Made by a program: the position numbers and the translations under genes. Source: UBA6627 sp965248675 (GTDB lineage: Bacteria; Chloroflexota; Dehalococcoidia; UBA2979). Taken from it: a stretch of DNA of 64,000 nt. Where the stretch lies: NCBI GenBank assembly GCA_965248675.1, contig CBDFJZ010000008.1, forward strand, positions 744,001-808,000. The letters run 5' to 3'. Of the stretch, positions 44,186 through 52,062 are shown piece by piece. The notes under the pieces were generated by a model. It was not told the origin of the DNA. It saw only the letters and a list, made by a program, of their open reading frames with translations, and searched no databases. Each line of letters begins with the position of its first letter. Position 1 is the stretch's first letter.

Positions 44186-45089
44186 GCACCCGGCCTGGAC
44201 GGCCGAGTCGTGCCCGCTCCGGCGGAGACGTACCAGGACTCGTGGGTCGGCGCGAAGACCGTGAAGTGGATCGAGCAGTACCGTGAGGAGCAGCCGTTCT
44301 TCCTGCAGGTGGGCTTCCCGGGCCCGCACAGCCCCTTCGATGCGCCTGCCGAGTACGTCGAGCGCTACCGCGACGCGGATGTGCAGGCAGGCTCGTTCAA
44401 CCCGCCGGAGCTGCCTGATCACGAGCAGGGGCGCGAGTTCTTCGCGGCGCGCCTGTCGCTGAGCTCGGCCGATACGGTCACCGAGGAGCAGGTGCGTGAG
44501 CTGCGGCGGTACTACTACGCGAACGTGACGCTGATCGACGAATACGTCGGCGCATCCTCTAGGCGCTGGAACGCCGGGGCGAGTTGGAGCGCACGTGGAT
44601 CATCTGCACCACCGATCACGGCGAGATGCTGGGGGACCATCGCCTGCTCTCGAAGGTCTCGTTCTACGAGCCCTCGGCCGGGGTGCCGCTGCTCGTGCGG
44701 CCGCCGGGCGGCATCAGCGGCCGGGTGGAGCCGGGACTCGTCGAGCAGGTCACCTGGCGGCGACGATGCGAGCGAGCGCCGGCGCACCGGACGTACCAGG
44801 GAGTGAGGGCCACTCGCTGCTCGGCCACTTCGAGGGCGACGGTAGCGGCGGGTTCACGCGCAAGGTCGCCGTGAGCGAGAACCACGGCTTCGCCATGTTC
44901 GTGACGCAGCGATTCAAGATCGTGGTCTGGGAGGACACCCTCGAGCCCGTGCAACTCCTCGATCTCGACCCGGCCGAGGATCACAGCCTGCTGAACGACC
45001 CCGCGGCCGCCCCCGTGATCGAGCAACACGTCAGGCCGTTCTTCGCGACCCCACCGAGGCGGCTGCGAGAGGTGGCCCTCTACCGCTAG
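44186..45089 (+). pseudogene. Sulfatase remnant: N-terminal truncation, two frameshifts and a nonsense codon
   Basis: The middle and C-terminal parts of a type I sulfatase are readable: TVKWIEQYREEQPFFLQVGF, PGPHSPFDAPAEYVERYRDA, then (after a base loss near 44552) ALERRGELERTWIICTTDHG EMLGDH preceded by an in-frame TAG, and after a second base loss near 44757 ATMRASAGAPDVPGSEGHSL through QRFKIVVWEDTLEPVQLLDL. The N-terminal CxPxR signature that carries formylglycine is missing. It ends TAG 45089. No activity is possible. Confidence 0.82.
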
Positions 45090-45208
45090 ATCGGCCTACC
45101 GCTCGATCGGCCCGCCGCCCCCTCGCGACCCCGCCCGCGTTCAAGCGAGGCTGAGGGTTCGATGGGTACGAGCTCGCACCATGGCGAGATGGCTGAGTTA
45201 ATGCGGGT

Positions 45209-45400
45209 CTACGAGGACGCGTCCCGAGCGCGCGCCCTTCTGCTCTCCAATGTCACCACGCCATGGCGTAAGAAGTTCGCGATCACCTCGGCCAGTTCGC
45301 GTGGAACCTCTTGTGGGATTCGGTGACCGACCCGGCTGAACACGTGCAGCGTGGCGTGAGGCAGGCGTCCGAAGTCCTTCAGGTTCTCCAGCAGGAGACC
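45209..45400 (-). pseudogene. C-terminal fragment of an alpha/beta hydrolase
   Basis: Minus-strand frame reading ENLKDFGRLPHATLHVFSRV then GHRIPQEVPRELAEVIANFL, the end of an alpha/beta hydrolase with its catalytic His. Everything upstream is replaced by a LacI-type fragment, so it is a remnant. Confidence 0.6.
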
Positions 45401-45409
45401 GTCCGGCTG

Positions 45410-45492
45410 GGGCGGTAACCGAGTTCCTCGGCCGCCGCCAGCACGCGCGCGCGGGTGGCGGCCGCAATGCGCCGCTCGTTGTTCAATACGCC
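45410..45492 (-). pseudogene. Remnant of a LacI-type helix-turn-helix
   Basis: Minus-strand frame gives VLNNERRIAAATRARVLAAA then EELGYRPSRT, the second half of a LacI DNA-binding domain and hinge. The first helices and the effector domain are lost. It abuts the hydrolase fragment in a different frame. Confidence 0.55.
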
Positions 45493-45570
45493 GCGACGGG
45501 TCGATGACTGTAGCGGCCGTGTGCACCGTCACGAAACGCGCGCCGCCCCGGGGCCAGGGGGCAAGACGAG

Positions 45571-45596
45571 GGCGGCTCCTCCGGAGAGGAGCCGCC
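45571..45596 (-). terminator. Intrinsic-type terminator of the Kelch-domain gene
   Basis: Perfect 11-bp stem GGCGGCTCCTC/GAGGAGCCGCC with a four-base loop, 29 bases after the stop at 45625 on the minus strand, followed by CTCGTCTTGCC. The best terminator-like structure in the window. Confidence 0.75.
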
Positions 45597-45624
45597 GGTC
45601 CTGTCGCGTCGGTGCGAGGCGACG

Positions 45625-47286
45625 TCAGTCGTGGATCTTGATCTTCCCTCCCGCGAGGTCGCCCGACGCCTTGTACAGCGGCTCGTCCACGTCAGGGTCA
45701 GCGCCCGGCGCCCAGATCTTGATGACGAACCGATCGGCCAGCGATCCGCCTGCCGCATCGCCGTCCCGCGCATCAACTCGGAAGGGGTGCAAACGCTCGA
45801 GACCGTCGATCGTCGCGACGCCCTGGAACTTCGCCCAGTTGGTGTTGGTGACGACCAGCCAGTCGTAGTCGGTGCTGTGCAGCTCGAATGAGCCGACGTG
45901 GTAGACGAACTCGAGCTGCCCGATCGGCGTGGTCGTCGCTCCGTTCTTGTACTTCACCACGAACCCGAATGTCGCCTTACTGGTGCCGTCGAGAGCCGGC
46001 AGCGCGTCGAGCGCGTCGCTCGAGGCGCCGTCCGGCACGATCCAGCCGCCGCCGGTGGCGAAGCCGCCGGCCGGGTCGTAGACGACGAACATCACCACCT
46101 CGGTCGAGGTGTTGCCGGCGAGATCGGTCGCCGTCGCCGTCAGGGTGTAGATCCCCGCCGACGACACCACGTCACCCGAAACGGCCGCCGTCGCAGTCGT
46201 CCCGTCGTCCATCGTCGCCTCGAACGTCGCGACGCCCGACAGCGCGTCGAGCGCGGAGAAGTCGAGCACCAGGCCGACCGGTTCCACCGCGAAGGGGAGC
46301 GGGGAGGCGATGGTGACGGTGGGGTCGGTCGCGTCACGCTTGATCGTCACCGACTCGGACGCCGCGCCAACGCTCGAGGTGCCCGTGCACGTCAGGGTGA
46401 CACCGGGCGTTTCGAAGTCGATCACCGTCGTCTCGCAGCCCGATGTGACGAGCCCCGCGGGCTGCTGCGCACGAATGATGTTCGGCACCGGGGTCGGTGC
46501 GGACATCGAGTAGAGGCTGCGGCCGACGCCGACGAACGTCGTGTGGTCTCGACTCGTCGGGTAGGCGCGCGCCGGACTCCAGTCGCCGCTCGCGACGAGG
46601 TCATCGACGTTCAACTCTACGGCCGCGCCAGCGTAGCGAGAGCCCGAGGCGTAGAGGACGCCGTTGAGCTCAGCCAGCGTCGTGCGGTCGCCCCGAACGG
46701 TGTCGAACGACGGGGCGTATTGCCAGCTCCCGCTCGGGCCAGTGGCCGGATCGATCGCCAGGTACTCGACGGTGTTGGTAGTCGAGCCGTGACGGCCACC
46801 GCCGGCGACGAAGAGCCGGTCAGCGACGACCTCGGAACCGGCGCTGACCCGCCAGTGGTTCATGTTCGGCAGGGACTGCCAGAGCGACGGGCAACCGCTC
46901 GAGATGTCCGCGTACTCACCGCTCGCGAGGGCCGCGCCATTTTCGCCGGTGTAGCCACCGAGGACGTAGAGGAAGTTGCCGCTCAGCTCCACCGTCAGCT
47001 CCATCACGAGATAGGGCTGGCGCGCGTCGAGATCGGCGGCGATGAAACGCGCGACGAACGGTGCGTCGATCTCCCTCGAGATACGCGCCTCACGAGCGAG
47101 TCGAGAGCGGCTCCCGCTGTCGGGTACCAGCTCGTTCAGCAGCTTGATCGCGACCCGCTGGCCGTCCTCCTAGTCGACGGCGGAGACGACGACACCGGTG
47201 GCGCCACTCCGCGCAAACTCGCCGTCGATTCTGTAAGTTTCAATCTGGTCTGGAACAGCGGGATGTAACCCGTCACGTTCGGGCAT
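45625..47286 (-). pseudogene. Chimera of a broken Ser/Thr kinase start and a Kelch/Ig-like protein
   Basis: One frame runs from ATG 47286 to 45625, broken only by TAG at 47172-47170 (codon 39). The first 93 residues are the N-lobe of a bacterial Ser/Thr kinase: degenerate P-loop FARSGATGVVVSAVD, the stop, then RVAIKLLNEL with the ATP lysine, a helix C region LAREARISREIDAPFVARFI and hinge PYLVME. There the kinase ends and Kelch-like repeats begin (SGNFLYVLGGYTGENGA; DRLFVAGGGRHGSTTNTVEY). An Ig-like region (about LSGVATFEATMDDG) and a C-terminal domain starting GGGWIVPDG with KATFGFVVKYKNGATTTPIG follow. Reinitiation at GTG 47007 or ATG 47004 would give a 459-460-residue Kelch protein without signal peptide. 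Confidence 0.78.
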
Positions 47287-47321
47287 AGGAAGATCGTCCT
47301 CTGTTACACCGCGACGCGAAG

Positions 47322-48056
47322 GTGATTACCACGCCCGGGGAGTTGCAGCTACGACATGAAAGACAGCGTCCTGTGAGAGAAGAGGTAGATCGCTACGTTT
47401 CGCTGGACATCGAATCTGGCGGCATCTCTCTGGCCAAGATCGAATCTCACGGGATCGTCAGACTTCTTCGCGGGGAACGTCTCGAACCATCGGTCGTCGA
47501 CGGCGTGACGAACCTCTATCTACCGAGCCGTTATGTCTCCCGGTCGAGTCACTGTCTGATCGAGCCGCTCAGTCGCTCTCGAATTCGGGTTTCCGACACC
47601 GGAAGTACGAACGGGATTCGCGTGAACCGCGGCGTCGTGGAGGCGAGCGCGATCGAGGACACCCCCTGCCTATTGGAGGTGTTCCCGTTCGAACTCCTCG
47701 TGACTCGCTCGAGGCAACAGAGCGACACTGACCGCATCCGCGACCGGGGCGCGGCCCGCCCCGCGTTAGCGCCGCAACCAACCAGCGGCGAGATTCAACT
47801 GCCCTCGGGACGCGCGCTGCTCGGCCTCACGCCGTTCCAACGTTCGCTGTTGGATGCGCTTGCCGAGCACTTCCCGGATTGGATCACCACGGCTACGCTG
47901 GCTCACCGCGTGGGAGCGGGAACGACCACGCAAAGCGTGTACAACCAGATTCACCAGATCCGCGCTTGCCTCGATTCGGTCGAGCCGGGCGCCGCGAATC
48001 TGATCCGGTCTCAGCGTGGGCGCGGCTACTCGCTGGCCCCGCACCCCGCCGGGTAG
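47322..48056 (+). CDS. FHA domain plus winged-helix (OmpR/PhoB-type) regulator
   Basis: 244 residues. An FHA phosphothreonine-binding domain occupies about 30-120, with the pThr-pocket residues in YVSRSSHCLIE and DTGSTNGIRVNRG. A C-terminal winged helix (about 160-240) reads LTPFQRSLLDALAEHF through SVYNQIHQIRACLDSV and LIRSQRGRGYSLAP. Such proteins couple Ser/Thr-kinase signalling to transcription. It is divergent, with only 35 bases between starts, from the broken kinase/Kelch gene, as expected for a kinase/substrate pair. GTG 47322 is the longest start; the ribosome site is poor, and a later start near 47373 is possible. Confidence 0.82.
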   Translation: MITTPGELQLRHERQRPVREEVDRYVSLDIESGGISLAKIESHGIVRLLRGERLEPSVVDGVTNLYLPSRYVSRSSHCLIEPLSRSRIRVSDTGSTNGIRVNRGVVEASAIEDTPCLLEVFPFELLVTRSRQQSDTDRIRDRGAARPALAPQPTSGEIQLPSGRALLGLTPFQRSLLDALAEHFPDWITTATLAHRVGAGTTTQSVYNQIHQIRACLDSVEPGAANLIRSQRGRGYSLAPHPAG

Positions 48057-48182
48057 CCCTCCGAGGTCGCCCCGAACCGCAGCGGAGAGGCGTCCCGCTG
48101 ACCCCGAGGGCGGCGCCGGCCGTGCAGCCGACGCCATGTCCGTACAGACTATGGCGGTTGGAGCACGCACTGGGGGTGGGCG

Positions 48183-48968
48183 ATGGGACGTCTGGACGAA
48201 CTGAGCGCTGTGGTCACCGGCGCCGGACGCGGCATCGGGCGGGCGATCGCGCTCGAGCTGGCGCGGGAGGGGGCGAGCGTCACCGTGTCCTCCAGATCCG
48301 GCGACCAGCTGGACGCGGTCGTGGCGGAGATCGAGGAGATCGGCAGCGTGGGGCTGGCGGTGAAGGCCGACGCGATGGACAAGGGGCAGGCGGTCGGCGT
48401 CGTGTCGTCGGCGGCCGAGCGATTCGGGAAGGTCGACATCCTCGTCAACAACGTGGGCGGGGGCACGAGCAAGGGCGGCCCCGCGGTTCATAACCCGTAC
48501 ACCTACGACGACGACGTGTTCGTCGATGATCTGACGCTGAACCTCGTGACCCACCACTGGGCGACAAAGGCCGCGCTGCCCGGGATGCGGGACCGCGGGT
48601 TCGGGCGCGTGATCGGCATCGGTTCGGGCTACGCGAAGCGCAGCGGCGGCTCGATCGTGTACACGGCGGCCAAACACGGGCTGATCGGCTACACGCGGGC
48701 GCTGGCGGCGCAGGTGGCGCTGGACGGGATCACGGTCAACTGCCTCTGTCCCGGGTGGACGAACACCCAGTTGATCGGAATCGAACGGCGTGCAGAGCAG
48801 TGGGGGACCGACGTGGAGGGCGCGAAGACGCGGCTGGCGGAGGACAACCTGCTCGATCGGATCCTCGAGCCGGAGGAGCTGGGACCGATGGCGGCGCTGC
48901 TCGCGGCGCCCGAGTCGGCGGGGATCACGGGCCAGGTGATCAGCGTGGACGGGGGCTACAAGGTGTGA
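48183..48968 (+). CDS. Short-chain dehydrogenase/reductase
   Basis: 261 residues with TGAGRGIG (residues 12-19), NNVGGGTSKGG in place of the usual NNAG, active-site GIGSGYAKRSGG, and YTAAK. It ends in GQVISVDGGYKV, typical of FabG-like SDRs. ATG 48183 has a GGGGGTGGG tract upstream. A cyclase-family gene follows after 63 bases on the same strand, perhaps acting on the same compound. Confidence 0.9.
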   Translation: MGRLDELSAVVTGAGRGIGRAIALELAREGASVTVSSRSGDQLDAVVAEIEEIGSVGLAVKADAMDKGQAVGVVSSAAERFGKVDILVNNVGGGTSKGGPAVHNPYTYDDDVFVDDLTLNLVTHHWATKAALPGMRDRGFGRVIGIGSGYAKRSGGSIVYTAAKHGLIGYTRALAAQVALDGITVNCLCPGWTNTQLIGIERRAEQWGTDVEGAKTRLAEDNLLDRILEPEELGPMAALLAAPESAGITGQVISVDGGYKV

Positions 48969-49031
48969 CCGCGGCAGCGGCCGAAGACACGTGACCAGTG
49001 AGCGCGACGAGACGAAGCGACAGGGAGCAAC

Positions 49032-49940
49032 ATGGCCGACTTGCCGACCGACGCCGAGGTATTGACCTTTCTCAACGAGCAGAGCAACTGGGGTCGCTGG
49101 GGCGACGACGATCAGCGAGGCGCGTTCAACCTGATCACACCCGAGAAGCGTATGGAGGCCGCCGGCCTCGTGAAGACCGGCCGCAACGTGTCGCTCAGTC
49201 GCTTCTGGCCGAAGCACCCCGGCCCGCTGAACCCGCAGCCGGCGCAACACTTCACGACGTGGTTCGACCGCGGTGAAAGCGGCGGCGCCACGGACTACTA
49301 CGGCATCTCGTACCACGGCTACTCGACCACGCACGTCGATGCGCTGTGTCACGTCTGGGACAAAAACGGCGGCTGGCAGGGGCGCGGCCCCGCGGACCTC
49401 GTTGGCCCGCAGGGCGCGACCTTCGCTGACATCACTCAGTGGCAAGAAGGGATCGTGACGCGCGGGGTCCTGCTCGACGTGCCGAAGTTCCGAGGCGAGC
49501 CATACGTCACGCTCGAGCGGCCGGTGACCGGGCCAGAGCTGGACCAGATCGCGGAGGCGCAGGGCGTCGAGGTCGGCGCGGGGGACGCGCTGCTCGTCTA
49601 CAGCGGCCGTGAGCGGTACCAGGCCGACCACGCCGATCGCTTCATGGGCGCGAGGCCGAGTCCGGGGCTGGCCGCCTCGTGCTCGATGTTCGTGCGGGAG
49701 CATGACGTCTCGCTACTGGGGTGGGACATGATGGACCACCGGCCCGCCGCCGACGGTCTCCCCTGGCCCGTTCACTCCGTGCTCTACAAATTCGGCGTCT
49801 GCCTGATGGACAACTCGCTGCTCGAACCGCTGGCCAACGCCTGCGCCGATGAAGGCCGGTACGAGTTCATGCTGATGGCGCTGCCGCTGGCAGTGGAAGG
49901 GGGCACCGGAAGCCCCGTCAATCCGATCGCGATGCTCTAG
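49032..49940 (+). CDS. Cyclase-family (kynurenine formamidase-like) metal hydrolase
   Basis: 302 residues of the cyclase superfamily. The metal motif (HxGTHxDxPxH type) reads HGYSTTHVDALCHVW, giving His/Asp ligands near residues 97-107. Later DMMDHRPA and PWPVHSVLYKFGVCLMDN are family-typical. Members hydrolyse amides or lactones such as N-formylkynurenine or isatin. ATG 49032 has AGGGAGC upstream. It sits between an SDR and a 2-oxoacid dehydrogenase operon, so a ring-opening step leading to a 2-oxoacid is a possible role; inference only. Confidence 0.87.
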   Translation: MADLPTDAEVLTFLNEQSNWGRWGDDDQRGAFNLITPEKRMEAAGLVKTGRNVSLSRFWPKHPGPLNPQPAQHFTTWFDRGESGGATDYYGISYHGYSTTHVDALCHVWDKNGGWQGRGPADLVGPQGATFADITQWQEGIVTRGVLLDVPKFRGEPYVTLERPVTGPELDQIAEAQGVEVGAGDALLVYSGRERYQADHADRFMGARPSPGLAASCSMFVREHDVSLLGWDMMDHRPAADGLPWPVHSVLYKFGVCLMDNSLLEPLANACADEGRYEFMLMALPLAVEGGTGSPVNPIAML

Positions 49941-49985
49941 ACCGACGGCGGGCCTGGGTCGCGAACACTGTGAGCGTGGTGCTGC

Positions 49986-49991
49986 TACGAT
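49986..49991 (+). promoter_or_regulatory. Candidate -10 element TACGAT of the 2-oxoacid dehydrogenase operon
   Basis: TACGATTCCGGCGCC, 38 bases before ATG 50029, after the cyclase gene. Fits the local pattern; no -35 seen. Confidence 0.4.
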
Positions 49992-50028
49992 TCCGGCGCC
50001 AAATCCGGCTCCGATCGAGGAGGCCTCG

Positions 50029-51015
50029 ATGACCACGCACACGCCTGAACCAGACACCGAGCAACTGCTCTACATGTTCCGCACGATGGTGACGATCCGC
50101 GAATTCGAGGAGGCGGCCGGCCTGTTGGCCGAGCAAGCCAAGATCCCGGGCGCGGTTCACCTCTATGCCGGCGAGGAGGCGGTCGCCGTCGGCGTCTGTG
50201 CCCACCTGCGGCCCTCGGACACCATCACTTCGACCCATCGCGGCCATGGGCATTGCATCGCCAAGGGCGGCGACGTGAAGTCGATGTTCGCCGAGCTGTT
50301 CGGCCGCTCGACCGGCTACTGCGGCGGCAAGGGCGGCTCGATGCACATCGCCGATCTCGACATCGGCATCCTCGGTGCGAACGGGATCGTCGGCGGTGGC
50401 CCGCCAATTAGCGTCGGCGCGGCGTTCGCCGCGCAGTACCGAGGCACGGACGACGTCTCGGTCTGCTTCTCCGGCGACGGCTCGACGAACGAGGGCACCT
50501 GGCACGAGGCGCTCAACTTCGCCGCCGTGATGAAGCTGCCGGCGGTGTTCGTGATCGAGAACAACCAGTACGGAGAGTTCACGCCGCAGAGCAAGCAGGG
50601 CGCGATCACGCAGCTCTCGAACCGCGCCGCCGCCTACGGCATCCCCGGGCTGACGGTGGACGGCCAGGACGTGCTGGCGATGCACGAGGCGGCGGGTGAA
50701 GCGATCGACCGCGCGCGCCGCGGCGACGGACCAAGCCTGATCGAGGCGGACACGTACCGCTTCTACAACCACACCGGCCGCGCCGAAGGCGACCCTCGCC
50801 CGGAGGAGGAGCGGGCCCGGTGGCGCGCCCGCGACCCGATCACGATCCTCGCCGGCGTGCTGCAACAGCGCGCGATCCTCAGCGGCGAAGGAGCCGAGCG
50901 GATCACCGAGGAGGCGCGCGCGATGGTCGAGGAGGCGATCGCCTACGCCGACACGCAGCCGTACCCCGACCCGTCCGTCTTGCTCGAAGACGTCTACACC
51001 GGAGCGAGCGCATGA
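50029..51015 (+). CDS. 2-oxoacid dehydrogenase E1 alpha subunit
   Basis: Thiamine-diphosphate E1 alpha, 328 residues, of the acetoin/pyruvate/branched-chain type. The ThDP motif starts GDG at 149-151 (FSGDGSTNEGTWHEALNFAA) and ends with NN near 178. RGHGHCIAKGGDVKSMFAEL and GGKGGSMHIAD, the region around the active-site loop, are present. With E1 beta it decarboxylates a 2-oxoacid and reductively acylates lipoyl-E2. ATG 50029 has GAGGAGG upstream. The stop overlaps the E1 beta start (ATGA). Confidence 0.93.
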   Translation: MTTHTPEPDTEQLLYMFRTMVTIREFEEAAGLLAEQAKIPGAVHLYAGEEAVAVGVCAHLRPSDTITSTHRGHGHCIAKGGDVKSMFAELFGRSTGYCGGKGGSMHIADLDIGILGANGIVGGGPPISVGAAFAAQYRGTDDVSVCFSGDGSTNEGTWHEALNFAAVMKLPAVFVIENNQYGEFTPQSKQGAITQLSNRAAAYGIPGLTVDGQDVLAMHEAAGEAIDRARRGDGPSLIEADTYRFYNHTGRAEGDPRPEEERARWRARDPITILAGVLQQRAILSGEGAERITEEARAMVEEAIAYADTQPYPDPSVLLEDVYTGASA

Positions 51016-52016
51016 CCACCGCGACGCCAGCAGCCGCCACCCGCACGATCTCGTACCGCGAAGCGATCAACGAGGCGATCAAGGAGGAGATGCGCCAAGA
51101 CGAGCGCGTCTTCGTCGCGGGCATCGATCTGGCCGCGCGCGGTGACGTGTTCGGCATCACCGCCGGCATCCTCTCCGAGTTCGGAGAGCGGCGGATCCTC
51201 GACACCCCGATCTCGGAGAACGCGATCGCCGGGCTCGCGACCGGGGCCGCGTCGCAGGGGCTGCGCCCGGTGGTGTCGATGATGTTCATCGACTTCATCG
51301 GCGTCTGCTTCGACCAGATCATGAACCAGATGGCGAAGATGAAGTACATGTTCGGCGGCAAGGCGACGCTGCCGCTCACCGTGCTCGCCAACGCGGGCGC
51401 GGGCACCGGCATGGCGGCCCAGCACTCGCAGAGCCTCGAAACGCTGCTCTGTCACATCCCCGGGATCAAGGTGGTGATGCCGAGCAGCGCCACTGACGCG
51501 AAGGGCCTGATGACCGCGGCGATGCGCGAGGACAACCCCGTCTTCGTGATCATGCACAAGCGCTGCCAGGGCCTCCGCGGCGAGGTGCCCGAGGGCGAGT
51601 ACATCGTCCCGATCGGTTCGGCCAAGGTCGTGCGCGAAGGCCGGGATCTGACGATCGTTGCGACCGCGTACATGGTCCAGGAGTCGCTCAAGGCGGCCGA
51701 GCGCCTCGCCGAGCAGGGCATCGAGGTCGAGATCGTCGATCCACGCAGCCTCCAGCCGCTCGACACCGACACGATCGTCGCGTCGGTTGAGAAGACGCAT
51801 CGGCTGCTGACCGTCCATGAGGCCGTGGAGTTTGCCGGCATGGGCGCGGAGATCAACGCGCAGGTCGCGGACCAGGCGTTCGACTTCCTCGACGCCCCGC
51901 CGCGCCGCCTCGGCGGTCCGTTCAGCCCGGTCCCGTACAGCCCGCCGCTGGAACAGGAGTGGCTCATCAACTCCGACGACATCGTGGAAGCGGCGCTGGG
52001 CGTGGTCAACGGCTAG
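51012..52016 (+). CDS. 2-oxoacid dehydrogenase E1 beta subunit
   Basis: 334 residues, Transketolase pyrimidine-binding and C-terminal domains. Start region TISYREAINEAIKEEMRQDE, then DTPISENAIAGLATGAASQG with the conserved Glu that activates thiamine, GAGTGMAAQHSQSLETLLCH, and EIVDPRSLQPLDTDTIVASV. ATG 51012 overlaps the E1 alpha stop by four bases, implying 1:1 coupled synthesis. E2 follows after 46 bases. Substrate (pyruvate, acetoin, branched-chain or another 2-oxoacid) cannot be fixed. Confidence 0.93.
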   Translation: MTTATPAAATRTISYREAINEAIKEEMRQDERVFVAGIDLAARGDVFGITAGILSEFGERRILDTPISENAIAGLATGAASQGLRPVVSMMFIDFIGVCFDQIMNQMAKMKYMFGGKATLPLTVLANAGAGTGMAAQHSQSLETLLCHIPGIKVVMPSSATDAKGLMTAAMREDNPVFVIMHKRCQGLRGEVPEGEYIVPIGSAKVVREGRDLTIVATAYMVQESLKAAERLAEQGIEVEIVDPRSLQPLDTDTIVASVEKTHRLLTVHEAVEFAGMGAEINAQVADQAFDFLDAPPRRLGGPFSPVPYSPPLEQEWLINSDDIVEAALGVVNG

Positions 52017-52062
52017 CGAGGCGAGGAGCGGCAGGCAGCGCACACGCACACGGAGCTGAACG

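Noticed and set aside
45625..47286. The TAG in the kinase part as a pyrrolysine or other recoding site
   Set aside because: The kinase lacks its C-lobe, so readthrough would not restore function, and there is no sign of pyrrolysine genes or a recoding element.
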